DNA of 64,000 nucleotides. Source: Pseudaminobacter sp040045035. Its GTDB lineage: Bacteria; Pseudomonadota; Alphaproteobacteria; Rhizobiales; Rhizobiaceae. The DNA is taken from positions 1-64,000 of the forward strand of contig NZ_JBDZDS010000010.1 of the NCBI RefSeq assembly GCF_040045035.1, read 5' to 3'. Under the pieces are notes generated by a model. That model was not told the DNA's origin. It saw only the letters and a program-made list of their open reading frames with translations, and searched no databases. Below are positions 41,732-50,204 of this stretch, one piece after another (position 1 is the stretch's first letter; the number at the start of each line of letters is the position of its first letter). A program made the translations under genes and the position numbers.

Positions 41732-42367
41732 TTATCCGGCGTTCGTTGCCTGCCTGTGGGAATAGAGCCCGGCAATATCACCGCTGCAGAGCAAGGGCAT
41801 TGCCTCCTTGATCTGCTCGATCGGCCAGTCCCACCACGCCATTTCCAAAAGCATGGCAATCTGCTCGTCGGAGAACCGCTTGCGGATCGGCTTGGCGGGG
41901 TTGCCGCCGACAATGGTGTAGGGCTCGACATCCTTGGTCACCAGCGCGCGGCTGCCGATCATAGCGCCGTGCCCGATGCGGACGCCCGGCATGATCATTG
42001 CCTCTGCGCCGATCCAGACATCGTTGCCGACGACCGTGTCACCCGCAGGCTGGTAGGCGTTGATTGCGCCGGCGAATGCCGGTTCCTCCGACATGAAGAA
42101 GAACGGGAAGGTCGAGATCCAGTCGTTGCGATGGCCCTGGTTGCCGGCCATCATAAAGGCGGCGCCAGTGCCGATGGAGCAGAAACTGCCGATGATCAGT
42201 TTGTCGACGTCGTCGCGGTCCGGCATCAGGTACCGGGCGCAGTCATCGAAGGAATGGCCGTGATAATAGCCCGAATAGTAGCTGTAGCGGCCGACGATGA
42301 TGTTCGGGTTCGTCACCTGCTCGGAAAGCAGCTTTCCCCGAAAGGGGCTGTCAAAATAGTTGGTCAT
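41732..42367 (-). CDS. Type B (CatB/Vat-like) xenobiotic O-acetyltransferase
   Basis: The 211-residue left-handed beta-helix protein has the XAT pattern: YSYYSGYYHGHSFDDCARYL, LIIGSFCSIGTGAAFMMAGNQGHRNDW with the catalytic His of MAGNQGH, VVGNDVWIGAEAMIMPGVRIGHGAMIG and the C-terminal WWDWP. Members acetylate chloramphenicol or streptogramins, though chromosomal copies in rhizobia often have no proven drug role. It is alone, between a cupin gene and a P450 gene. Confidence 0.93.
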   Translation of the reverse strand: MTNYFDSPFRGKLLSEQVTNPNIIVGRYSYYSGYYHGHSFDDCARYLMPDRDDVDKLIIGSFCSIGTGAAFMMAGNQGHRNDWISTFPFFFMSEEPAFAGAINAYQPAGDTVVGNDVWIGAEAMIMPGVRIGHGAMIGSRALVTKDVEPYTIVGGNPAKPIRKRFSDEQIAMLLEMAWWDWPIEQIKEAMPLLCSGDIAGLYSHRQATNAG

Positions 42368-42458
42368 GTGAATTGCCTGTCCGTACTGGCGGACGCCGCC
42401 TTGGCGGCGCCGCTGAGGAAATTGTCCACGGACGATCGGCGTTAGGCGTAGTGGGGCG

Positions 42459-43715
42459 TCAGAACTTGACGTCCAGCCTTTCCAAACCGTGGAAATGATA
42501 GGTGTCGCGGTAGAGCGGTTCTTCGGCCAGCGCGATCTGCGGCAGCCTGTCGAACAGCACTTTCAGCGAGACCTGCATCTCCAGCCGCGCCAGCGGCGCG
42601 CCGATGCAGAAGTGGATGCCGGCGCCAAAGGACACGTTCTTCTGGTCGCTGCGGCCGGGCTGGAACTCCTGCGGCGCGGCGTAGGCCTGGTAGTCGCGGT
42701 TGGCGCAGCCAAGCAGCAGGCCCACCTGTTCGCCCTGCTTTAGGTTGAGGTCCTCAGCGGCCTCGATCTCGCCATAGGCATAGCGCGTGAACATGTGCAG
42801 CGGCGCGTCATAGCGTAGGCATTCCTCCACCGTCGCGGCGGTCGCCTCGGGCGTCGTGAAGAACCGGCGCGGGTCGCCCCCCTGCTTCAGGATGGTGCGC
42901 ACCGCATTGCCGGTCTGGTGCACGGTGGCCTCGTGGCCAGCGTTCAGCAACAGGATCGCCGAGGAAACCAGCTCGTCCTCGCTGAGCTTCTGACCGTCCT
43001 CCTGCGCCGAGATCAGCAGGCTGAGCAGGTCGTCGCCGGGGTTTTTGCGCCGCTCGACCACATAGGCGCGCAGGAAGTCGGAAAAGGCCTGCGACGAGGC
43101 GTTCGCCCTGTCCTCGGTCTCGCGCGTGCGGCCGTGCATATACATGGCGACCATGTCGTGCGACCAGCTCAGGAGCTGCGGTCCCATTTCCACCGGTACG
43201 CCCAGCATCTCGGCGATGATGGTGATCGGCAGCGGCGCGGCGTAGGCCGGCAGCAGATCCACCTGGCCATTGGCCTCGAAGCCGTCGACCAGCTCGTTGG
43301 CCAGCGCTTCCACGCGCGGCCGCAGGCGTTCGACCTGCCGCGAGACGAAGGCGCGGTTGACCAGTGTGCGCAGGCGCGTGTGCACCGGCGGCTCCAGCTC
43401 CAGCATGGAGTTGGCTTCGATGGCGTCGAAGGCCTTCAGGTGCGAGCGGTCGCCGGTATAGCCCTGGTCGTCGGCGGCGCCTGCCGGCTTCTCGCGGCCG
43501 AAGCGGCGGTCGCGCAGCAGGCGGTTCACGTCGTCGTAGCCGGCCAGGCACCAGAAGCCGAAATCTTCCCAGAAGAAGCTGCGCGCATTGGCGTGCAGCC
43601 AGGCATAGGCCTCGTAAGGGTCTTGCACGAAGCGTTGCTCGTGCGGATCGAGCCGCAGGCGGCGCGTGGCGGGATCGTAGTTCAGATAGGAGGGGGGTGT
43701 AGAGATGTTCGTCAT
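42459..43715 (-). CDS. Bacterial cytochrome P450 (CYP)
   Basis: The 418-residue soluble P450 has ILLLNAGHEATVHQTGNAV as the I-helix oxygen-binding region, ECLRYDAPLHMFTRYA for the E-x-x-R helix, and FGAGIHFCIGAPLARLE with heme-ligand Cys370. Residues 1-30 contain no membrane anchor. The usual acid-Thr pair of the I-helix reads HEATVHQT, so the alcohol could be Thr at either position. No ferredoxin or reductase is adjacent. The neighbouring FAD oxidoreductase on the other strand (117 nt away) may or may not be related. Confidence 0.95.
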   Translation of the reverse strand: MTNISTPPSYLNYDPATRRLRLDPHEQRFVQDPYEAYAWLHANARSFFWEDFGFWCLAGYDDVNRLLRDRRFGREKPAGAADDQGYTGDRSHLKAFDAIEANSMLELEPPVHTRLRTLVNRAFVSRQVERLRPRVEALANELVDGFEANGQVDLLPAYAAPLPITIIAEMLGVPVEMGPQLLSWSHDMVAMYMHGRTRETEDRANASSQAFSDFLRAYVVERRKNPGDDLLSLLISAQEDGQKLSEDELVSSAILLLNAGHEATVHQTGNAVRTILKQGGDPRRFFTTPEATAATVEECLRYDAPLHMFTRYAYGEIEAAEDLNLKQGEQVGLLLGCANRDYQAYAAPQEFQPGRSDQKNVSFGAGIHFCIGAPLARLEMQVSLKVLFDRLPQIALAEEPLYRDTYHFHGLERLDVKF

Positions 43716-43831
43716 GGCGGCTGTTTAGCGCGCCTTGCCAAGCTTGATCCAGTGCATATCCTGTCGCGCATCCGCTTTTGATTTGATCCAGAAGCGCGGC
43801 TTCCCTGCCAATTCCCGAGGAGTCCCCAAAA

Positions 43832-44935
43832 ATGAATGTGATCGTGGTCGGTGCGGGCATCGCCGGGCTTTCGTCCGCCTGGGCCCTGACCAAGGCGGGA
43901 CACCGCGTCACCGTCCTCGAACAGGGGCCGATCCCCAATCCGCTCGCGGCGTCAGGTGACCACCACCGCATCATCCGGCGCGCCTATGGCGCGGCCACCG
44001 GCTACGCGCAGTTGATCACCGAGGCGTTCGACGCCTGGGGCGAGCTATGGGAGGATCTGGGCGCAGTCCACTATGACGCGCGGGGCTTCATGTGCGTCTC
44101 GCGCGAGGCGGGCGACGAGGCCGAGGTGCTGCGCGACGGATTGAAAGCCGGGAATTTTCCGTTCGAAATGTTCGGACCGGACGAGGCCGTCCGGCGATGG
44201 CCGTTCCTGGAGCCGGGCAGCTTCAACTACGCGTTCGTCTCGCCCGAGGGCGGTGCATTGCACTGCCGCAAGATAGCGGCCGGGCTGGCCATGTGGCTGC
44301 GCGCCAACGGCGCCAATGTCTACGAGCGCAGCAAGGTCGCCCATATCGACGCGGCAACCGGCAAGGTGGAGCTCGAATCTGGGTCGATCCTGCGCGGCGA
44401 CAAGGTGGTGGTCACGGCCGGCGCCTGGGTATTGAAACTCTTTCCCGAACTCGGCTTCGACCTCGCCACCTATCGTACCGCAGTCGCCTATCTCGAGCCA
44501 CCAGCAGATCTCAGGCAAGCATGGGACGAGGCGCCGGTGATTCTCGACGTGGGCGGCAAGACCGACGGCTACATCATCCCGCCAACGGGCGGGGCCGGAA
44601 TGAAGTTCGGTTCCGGGCTGCACAAGGTGCCCACCAGCGACGCCGACTGGAACCGCCAGCCGGTCGAAGGCGAGGGCGAGGCAATCCGCAACCTTTTTGC
44701 GCCGCCCATCGCGCGGGTTCGCGACTATGCGGTGAAGGAGGTGGTCACCTGCGCCTACACCTTCACCGCCGACGAGCGCTTCATGGCGCAGGAGATCGGC
44801 AAGTGCCTGGTCGTGTCGGCCTGTTCGGGCCACGGCTACAAGTTCGGCTCCTCGGTCGGACGCCGTGTGGCCCAGGCCGTCGCGACTGGCGACACCGACG
44901 GCCTGCTCTCCTGGCTGCGCGCCGACATGGTTTAG
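43832..44935 (+). CDS. FAD-dependent oxidoreductase (DAO/MSOX-like)
   Basis: The 367-residue protein begins VIVVGAGIAGLSSAWALTKAG, the dinucleotide-binding loop, and has HHRIIRRAYG, the loop in which MSOX-type enzymes attach FAD or bind substrate. EGGALHCRKIAAGLAMWLRANGA and VVTAGAWVLKLFP follow, and CYTFTADERFMAQ near the end resembles the C-x-Y-x-x-T-P-D site for covalent flavin in sarcosine-oxidase-like enzymes, with A for P. Probably it oxidises an N-methylated or other amino acid. No transporter is adjacent. Confidence 0.9.
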   Translation: MNVIVVGAGIAGLSSAWALTKAGHRVTVLEQGPIPNPLAASGDHHRIIRRAYGAATGYAQLITEAFDAWGELWEDLGAVHYDARGFMCVSREAGDEAEVLRDGLKAGNFPFEMFGPDEAVRRWPFLEPGSFNYAFVSPEGGALHCRKIAAGLAMWLRANGANVYERSKVAHIDAATGKVELESGSILRGDKVVVTAGAWVLKLFPELGFDLATYRTAVAYLEPPADLRQAWDEAPVILDVGGKTDGYIIPPTGGAGMKFGSGLHKVPTSDADWNRQPVEGEGEAIRNLFAPPIARVRDYAVKEVVTCAYTFTADERFMAQEIGKCLVVSACSGHGYKFGSSVGRRVAQAVATGDTDGLLSWLRADMV

Positions 44936-45098
44936 CCGGCGTCACTTTCCGACATTGGCTGCTTTCCGCGCCTTCGAACGGGTGCGGTTAGACCGTTCGC
45001 AACAGATTGTTCTGGCGAGAGCGGCGATTCAAGCTGACGTTGCCCCTTTGACTTGATCCGGATTGAAGTTCGTTCGGGCCCAAAGAGAGGACCAGAAC

Positions 45099-45365
45099 AT
45101 GAAACGCAGCCGCTTCTCGGATGAGCAGATCATCGGGATTTTGAAGGAGCATGAGGCCGGGGTCTCGGTCGCGGATTTGTGCCGCAAGCATGGCGTGAGC
45201 GATGCCTCGATCTACAAATGGAAGGCCAAATTCGGTGGCATGGACGTGTCCGAGGCGAAGCGTCTGAAGCGCCTGGAGGATGAGAACACACGCCTGAAGC
45301 GGCTTCTCGCCGATGCCATGCTCGACACTGCGGCCCTGAAAGATCTGTTGGGAAAGAAGTGGTGA
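45099..45365 (+). CDS. IS3-family transposase OrfA
   Basis: The 88-residue protein starts MKRSRFSDEQIIGILKEHEAG and has a helix-turn-helix (VADLCRKHGVSDASIYKWKAKFGG) followed by a leucine-zipper-like helix (LKRLEDENTRLKRLLADAML), the standard IS3 OrfA layout. Its stop overlaps the orfB start region (GTG at 45359), where IS3 elements use -1 frameshifting to make the OrfAB transposase. The reading frame is intact. Confidence 0.93.
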   Translation: MKRSRFSDEQIIGILKEHEAGVSVADLCRKHGVSDASIYKWKAKFGGMDVSEAKRLKRLEDENTRLKRLLADAMLDTAALKDLLGKKW

Positions 45366-46286
45366 CGCCCGCAGCCAGGCGGAACGCTGTCGCGCATCTG
45401 AAGGCTGCCTTCGGGATGAGCGAACGGCGGGCGTGTAAAGCCATCGGCTGTTGCCGCATGACGGTGCGCTACGAGACCACGCGGCCCGATGATCGCGCGC
45501 TTCGGGAGCGGATGCGGGAGATCGCGCGCGAGCGCCGGCGCTTCGGCTATCGACGTCTGCACGTCCTGCTCAAGCGCGAGGGCCATGTTGTGAACCACAA
45601 GAAGCTGTTCCGGCTCTACCGCGAAGAGAAGCTGGCGGTGCGTCGTCGTGGCGGGCGCAAGCGGGCGATCGGGACCAGGGCCCCTATGCTGGTGCCCTTG
45701 CAGCCGAACGAGCGCTGGTCGCTGGACTTCGTGTCCGATCAGCTCACCGACGGCCGGCGCTTCCGCATCCTGGCCGTGGTCGACGACTGCACGCGCGAGA
45801 GCCTGGCGCTGGTTGCCGACACATCGCTGTCGGGCCTGCGGGTGGCGCGCGAGTTGAACCGCCTCATCGCCGAACGCGGCAAGCCGAAGATGATCGTCAG
45901 CGACAACGGCAGCGAGTTCACCAGCAATGCCATCCTGGCCTGGGCCGATCAGGCGCGTCTCGAGTGGCACTACATCGCGCCGGGCAAGCCGATGCAAAAC
46001 GGCTTCATCGAGAGCTTCAACGGCCCTGCGCGATGAGTTGCTCAACGAGACGCTGTTCTCCTCGCTGGCTCAGGCCCGCGCGGCGCTGAATATCTGGCGG
46101 ACGGACTACAACGGCGCGCGCCCGCACTCGCAGCTCGGCTGGCAGACGCCCGACGAGTTCGCACTGACCTTCCACACGCCTCGGGCCTTGGCGCTGCGCA
46201 ATGCGAAAGGCTCCGCGCCAACGCCCGCCGCTTCACCCGCCCATCAGGGCAAAACCAACGCCGGAAACGAACTCAAAACTGGATAA
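45359..46286 (+). pseudogene. IS3-family transposase OrfB, frameshifted
   Basis: The first frame reads the DDE integrase: RWSLDFVSDQLTDG (first Asp), MIVSDNGSEFTS (second Asp) and NGFIESFNG (Glu). Directly after ESFNG, at about 46024, bases are missing so that the frame stops at 46036. The C-terminal part continues in another frame as LRDELLNETLFSSLAQA and NGARPHSQLGWQTPDEF. Thus the catalytic residues are kept but the C-terminal region is lost in one frame. The damage is recent: the rest is undegraded and the inverted repeats match. Confidence 0.85.
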
Positions 46287-46322
46287 AACCTGGGGGCAAC
46301 GTCAAAGCAAAAGCCACTCGCT

Positions 46323-46544
46323 CTAAGCGCGCCCTTCTATGCCGCAGCGCTCCAAGGCCGAGGCGAGGGTGGTGGTTTGGGTCAGGCCAAGCACCCTGCG
46401 GATGTTTTCGGGGCTTTCGCTCACCACCGTCTGTCCCATGACATGGGTCACGATGGCACCGCGGCCGTGCTCCCTTATGGCCACGAGATGAGTGGTATTA
46501 AGATAGATTTGTTTGCCGTCAAAATCTGTCAGTACAATCCACAT
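46323..46544 (-). CDS. Small hypothetical protein (73 aa)
   Basis: The 73-residue protein starts MWIVLTDFDGKQIYLNTTH at 46544 after an AGGGGACGGG site. It has VAIREHGRGAIVTHVMGQTVVSESPENIRRVLG, a beta-rich pattern like small LytTR-distant or flagellar-brake-like domains, but no family can be named. It lies 15 nt right of the IS target duplication. Longer upstream frame is not protein-like. Confidence 0.6.
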   Translation of the reverse strand: MWIVLTDFDGKQIYLNTTHLVAIREHGRGAIVTHVMGQTVVSESPENIRRVLGLTQTTTLASALERCGIEGRA

Positions 46545-46835
46545 GACCCGTCCCCTAGCAGTCGACAATCGCGTGCAATCCCTCAGGCCGGATGAACTGC
46601 CTTCCTTGCCAAGGCCCACGTGCATCTGGGGTAGCCGATACTCCCGCAAAACATCATGCTTGGCAATGGTTCATGGTCCGAGGCGGCATACCGATTCGCC
46701 GGCTCGTCGGCAGAGGCCAAGCCGCCTTGCGGGATGCACTGCCGGCGCAGATCGATCCGAATGACGGGATCTGATTTTCAGCGAAGGGCGAGGGGCTATG
46801 CCTGGCGGAACACCGACTTCCAGGGGGAGAAATCG
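46545..46835. other. Spacer with no supported gene
   Basis: Several overlapping frames exist but none has protein-like composition; one reads through the adjacent tRNA. It may contain the promoter for the minus-strand small gene. Confidence 0.4.
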
Positions 46836-46911
46836 TGGCACGCCCAACGGGACTCGAACCCGTGTTTCCGCCGTGAAAGGGCGGCGTCCTAGACCGCTAG
46901 ACGATGGGCGC
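46836..46911 (-). tRNA. tRNA-Glu (UUC), copy 1
   Basis: On the minus strand gcgcccatcgtctagcggtc begins at 46911. Acceptor GCGCCCA/TGGGCGT, anticodon loop CTTTCAC in a CGCCC/GGCG-type stem and T arm with gttcgagtc are seen, and CCA is encoded at 46838-46836. It differs from the two other copies in the variable and T arms. Confidence 0.96.
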
Positions 46912-46983
46912 GCGGTGGAGATGGGCACCTTATAGTCGGGCAATCGGTGGGGGCAACCCGTCAAATCCCATTTATGCGACTGC
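46868..46983. repeat. Left copy of tRNA-Glu flanking repeat
   Basis: About 116 bp covering the 5' half of tRNA-Glu copy 1 and its upstream region (ttatagtcgggcaatcggtg core). It recurs at 60350-60465 with about five substitutions and small indels. The pair borders the 13.4-kb island. Confidence 0.85.
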
Positions 46984-47515
46984 TTGGCCGCACCGGCGAC
47001 GCTATCCTCGGCGCCATCACCCGCGGCGCGGTGGGCGGCGTACTCGGCAAGCTCAGCAACTATTTCGGCAAGGAGGCCGCGCCTGTGACCCCGCACCAGC
47101 GAGGATGTGTTCACGGGCGGCAGCGACCTCTACAGGCAGGCCGAGGACACGGGCGTGCGAAAGGACCCCGTCGGCGGCCTTACCGACAGGGCGCATCAAC
47201 AAGGATCTCAGGTCGAGGACGGCGGGCTTCGTCGCGGACATCGGCGACACTCAAGGGCGACCTGTCGCTCTCGGATATCCGCGGACGGAAGATAGCCACA
47301 GTTCGGATAAGACACTCAAGAGTGAACATGCTCGAAACGGCTCCCAGGCAGACTTCGCGTCGGCAGACGTCGACGGTATTCTGGGAATATCTTAAAGTTC
47401 GCCGACATAGTGCATGTCCGACTATTCGTGAGAAAAAACTGGGCGTTCCCTTCCGCGCCAACCGCAGCCGGATGACAGTTTGGTCGCAGGTCGGAAGTGA
47501 TCGCGGCACGGATTC
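46984..47515. other. Degraded stretch at the island's left edge
   Basis: A plus-strand frame starting in the repeat (MRLLGRTGDAILGAITRGAVGG, 46974) is Gly-rich and may be the start of a small membrane-active protein. After about 40 residues its sense appears to jump between frames (DLYRQAEDTGVRKDP, then FVADIGDTQGRPVA), as in a gene with several frameshifts ending near 47395. I cannot name it. The rest up to the dprE2-like gene is empty. Confidence 0.3.
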
Positions 47516-48262
47516 TCACAGCCGAAGTTTCTTGAACAAGCTTTCAGGGATTGACCTGATGATCGTCATGACGAGCCACCAGGTCGGTCGTACGTAGATG
47601 ACGTTCCTGCGCTTTTGCACCCCGCTGTATATAGCTTCACCAAGTTCTTGCGGCTCGGCGGTTAGCGTGGCGGGAAGCTTCATGCCCGCCGTCATTCTCG
47701 TCCGCACAAAGCCCGGCTTGACCGTCAGAACATGAACGCCCTTTGCGGCCAGTCGGTTGCGCAATCCGGAAAGAAAGGCAGTCAAACCAGCTTTGGCCGC
47801 GCCGTAGACATAGTTGGAGGCACGGCCACGATCACCGGCCACTGAAGAGATACCAATAATCGTGCCCGAGCCGCGGTCCTCAAATCGCGACGCAATCAAT
47901 CCCAACAGAAGACAAGGTCCTTCGAAGTTCGAGCGCATGATGAGCTCGGCATGATCCGTGCGGCGCTCCGCCAGTGTTTGCTCGCCCAGCAAGCCGACCG
48001 CCAGCAGAACCGCGTCCGGCAGCACAGGCAGGCTATCGAGAAGAGGCATGAAGCTTGCCGTGTCGAGAATGTCGAGCACGACGGCGGTAATGGTGCTACC
48101 CGGTATGCGCAACTCGAGATTGGCTGCTTCCGCCCGAGTAGCAGGCAGCTCTCTTCCACTGATCGTTACGTTCCAGCCCTCTTTGGCGAAAGTGAGCGCC
48201 GTGGCCTTGGCAATGTCGGATGTACCGCCAATGACCAGAAGGGACTTTCCTTGAGAGGGCAT
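47516..48262 (-). CDS. DprE2-like SDR reductase (decaprenylphosphoryl-keto-ribose reductase type)
   Basis: The 248-residue short-chain dehydrogenase has LLVIGGTSDIAKATALTFA (cofactor loop, GGTSDIA form of DprE2-like enzymes), Ser139/140 in IIGISSVAGDRGRASN, and Tyr153-x3-Lys157 in YVYGAAKAG. VKPGFVRTRMTAGM and a C-terminal membrane-associating part (WWLVMTIIRSIP) follow, as in DprE2. With the DprE1-like oxidase immediately upstream it should convert lipid-P-ribose to lipid-P-arabinose by epimerising C2. It is the last gene of the minus-strand operon ubiA-gtrA-dprE1-dprE2. The lipid is probably undecaprenyl rather than decaprenyl phosphate. Confidence 0.85.
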   Translation of the reverse strand: MPSQGKSLLVIGGTSDIAKATALTFAKEGWNVTISGRELPATRAEAANLELRIPGSTITAVVLDILDTASFMPLLDSLPVLPDAVLLAVGLLGEQTLAERRTDHAELIMRSNFEGPCLLLGLIASRFEDRGSGTIIGISSVAGDRGRASNYVYGAAKAGLTAFLSGLRNRLAAKGVHVLTVKPGFVRTRMTAGMKLPATLTAEPQELGEAIYSGVQKRRNVIYVRPTWWLVMTIIRSIPESLFKKLRL

Positions 48263-48299
48263 GTTTCTGGTTCACTTTCGTTTGACGAACCGCGAAGGT

Positions 48300-49622
48300 T
48301 CAGAGCGATAGCCTTTGGGATTGAAGCGAAGAGAATCTGGCTGCCGCTCCTGAAGAGCGGCGCATTTCGCGAAAGGCAGCAAGGCGAGGGTCGGCTGCTT
48401 CCAGCGTTGCACTGCTCATGCGCGCATCCTTCGCCAGGTAGAAACGGCCACCATGAGCGACGGTGATCGCGTCGAGTTGTTCCATCAGCGCAAGGCCGGC
48501 TGCGCTGGCGGGAAAGTCGAGCGCCAGCGTGTACCCTTCCATCGGAAATGAAAAACGGCTCCCCTGTGCGCCCATGCGCTTCAGCACGGCGAGAAATGAT
48601 CCCTGACCAGCTAATGAAATGGCCTCAAGCAGTTCCGTGATCCCCCTGGTGGCGGTCGAGAGCGGCAGCACGCATTGGAATTGCGCAAAACCGCGCCGGC
48701 CGTAAATCCGGTTCCATCCTTGAATGGCATCGAGCGGATAGAAATAGCTATCCCAGCCGGTCAAACGGTCGCCGGCACCGCGTCGACCTATTGTATAATA
48801 GATCGCGTTAAAGGCGCGCACCGAAAAGCGATTCAGCGCGAATTGAGGGGCGTCGAACGAAATGTGTCGTTTACGCCTGGCCTTCACCTGATAGGGGTCG
48901 AGCATCTGCTCGTCGCTGAGTTCCTCGCGCCTGGCATGTTCACCCAGGACGACCGATGAGCGGCCGCGCATATTCTTCGGCGCGAAACAATCGATCCATG
49001 CAACGGAATAGGTCCAGTCGGCACACCGCTCGAATATGTCGATCGCTTCGTCAAGACAGCGAGCGGGGATCGTGCGTTGCCTTATCCAGCCGCTTTCGAC
49101 CGGCGTTAGCCGGATAGCCGCGCGCAGAATGACGCCTGTCAGCCCCATGCCGCCGATCGTGAAGGCAAAGAGATCCGAATTTTCAGTCCGCGAGCAGCGC
49201 AGTACGCTGCCATCGGCAACCATGAGGTCTATCCACTCAACGAAGGTCCCGAAAGAGCCGTGCTTGTGGTGGTTCTTTCCGTGAACGTCAGCGGCTACCA
49301 TGCCGCCGATTGTTACGAATTTCGTGCCAGGTGTCACGGCTGGAAACCAGCCGCGCGGCAGGAAGGCCTCGATGATCTCGCCGAGAACAACGCCGGCCTC
49401 GACCGTTAGCACACCGGTTTCGCGGTCGAATGCGATCATTCGGTTGAAGCCGGTCAGGTCGATCGTGAGGGTTTGATTGAGGGCACTATCGCCGTAAGCG
49501 CGGCCGTTGCCACGGGTGATGCTTGGCCCGGAAAGAACGAGATTGCGCAACGAGATCTCGTCACGAGGAAAGCTGATACGGCAATCAGCCTTCGGGAAAC
49601 GCCCCCAGCCGGAGATCTCCAT
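48300..49622 (-). CDS. DprE1-like FAD-binding oxidase
   Basis: The 440-residue protein has a VAO-type FAD domain: ITRGNGRAYGDSALNQ, GWFPAVTPGTKFVTIGGMVAADVHGKNHHKHGSFG, in which His114 of HGKNHH aligns with His132 of mycobacterial DprE1, and FAFTIGGMGLTGVI. The C-terminal GGRFYLAKDARM resembles the DprE1 substrate-binding Lys region. DprE1 oxidises C2 of lipid-phospho-ribose. Its ATG is 3 nt after the gtrA stop, with the Shine-Dalgarno GGAGG inside gtrA, so the two are coupled. Unlike in mycobacteria, this is not tied to an arabinogalactan locus. Confidence 0.87.
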   Translation of the reverse strand: MEISGWGRFPKADCRISFPRDEISLRNLVLSGPSITRGNGRAYGDSALNQTLTIDLTGFNRMIAFDRETGVLTVEAGVVLGEIIEAFLPRGWFPAVTPGTKFVTIGGMVAADVHGKNHHKHGSFGTFVEWIDLMVADGSVLRCSRTENSDLFAFTIGGMGLTGVILRAAIRLTPVESGWIRQRTIPARCLDEAIDIFERCADWTYSVAWIDCFAPKNMRGRSSVVLGEHARREELSDEQMLDPYQVKARRKRHISFDAPQFALNRFSVRAFNAIYYTIGRRGAGDRLTGWDSYFYPLDAIQGWNRIYGRRGFAQFQCVLPLSTATRGITELLEAISLAGQGSFLAVLKRMGAQGSRFSFPMEGYTLALDFPASAAGLALMEQLDAITVAHGGRFYLAKDARMSSATLEAADPRLAAFREMRRSSGAAARFSSLQSQRLSL

Positions 49623-49625
49623 CTT

Positions 49626-50036
49626 TTAGGCCTCCATTCTGCGGGAGGCGAACACAAATTTGCGATCGAGGTTGTACTTGATGCAATAGCCTATTGCCAG
49701 GCCGACGAGGGCGCCAAGTTCCCGCGCTTGGGCGGTATTCCACGTCAACCAAAACGCCGTTTCAGTTGCCCAAAAGGCAAGCGTAGTTGCGACACCCGTG
49801 AGTGTGTACAGGCCAAATTTGCGGCTTCCAGCCGCAACCCCGTCCGTCTTGTCGAAGAAGATCCATCTGTTGTCCAACGCGTATTTGATGATCAGACCGG
49901 TTGATGTACCGGCGACTATCGCCACTGCGAAACCCAGGCCGTCGCTAAGGATGGCGAGTACCGCCCGTTGCATCAAGAGATTTGCCAACGTGGCGGTGAC
50001 GGCAAACAAAACGTAGCGGACGATCAGCTGGAACAT
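49626..50036 (-). CDS. GtrA-family membrane protein
   Basis: The 136-residue protein has four membrane segments (VRYVLFAVTATLANLLMQ, GFAVAIVAGTSTGLIIKYALDNRWIF, FGLYTLTGVATTLAFWATE, ELGALVGLAIGYCIKYNLDRKFVF), the GtrA pattern with the two conserved YxLDxxxVF-type ends. GtrA proteins take part in flipping or transfer of lipid-linked sugars; the mycobacterial Rv3789 gene of this family adjoins dprE1/dprE2. Here the same neighbourhood recurs. The start ATG at 50036 follows GAACGATGTTCC. Confidence 0.88.
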   Translation of the reverse strand: MFQLIVRYVLFAVTATLANLLMQRAVLAILSDGLGFAVAIVAGTSTGLIIKYALDNRWIFFDKTDGVAAGSRKFGLYTLTGVATTLAFWATETAFWLTWNTAQARELGALVGLAIGYCIKYNLDRKFVFASRRMEA

Positions 50037-50204
50037 CGTTCTAAGTCATCCAGTAGGAGAACGAAGCTTTGCCGACGAATAGTTCGATCCAGCGCACAGC
50101 TGTACAGCAGCCGCAACGCCCTCGCACCACTCAGTGCGGCTTTGGTTTGAAAGACGCCTTCCGGGACAACAGAAAAAGACTTCGCAGGAATCTGAAGCAT
50201 CGGT

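Larger units (their letters stand above)
45031..46308 (+). mobile_element. IS3-family (IS407-group-like) insertion sequence with target duplication
   Basis: Terminal inverted repeats TGACGTTGCCCC (45035-45046) and GGGGCAACGTCA (46293-46304) bound a 1,270-bp element. The 4-bp sequence AAGC occurs directly outside both ends (45031-45034 and 46305-46308), fitting the 4-bp target duplication of the IS407 group. The element carries orfA and an orfB with a frameshift, so it cannot move on its own. It is inserted in the spacer between the FAD oxidoreductase and a small minus-strand gene. Confidence 0.9.

Noticed and set aside
42459..44935. P450, FAD oxidoreductase and acetyltransferase as a secondary-metabolite cluster
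   Set aside because: The genes are on different strands with separate promoters and there is no core biosynthetic enzyme nearby.
46656..46892. Frame ending in HAQRDSNPCFRRERAAS over tRNA-Glu
   Set aside because: This is the known artefact from translating the antisense of tRNA-Glu; not a protein. The same holds for frames over 60312-60381 and 60535-60674.
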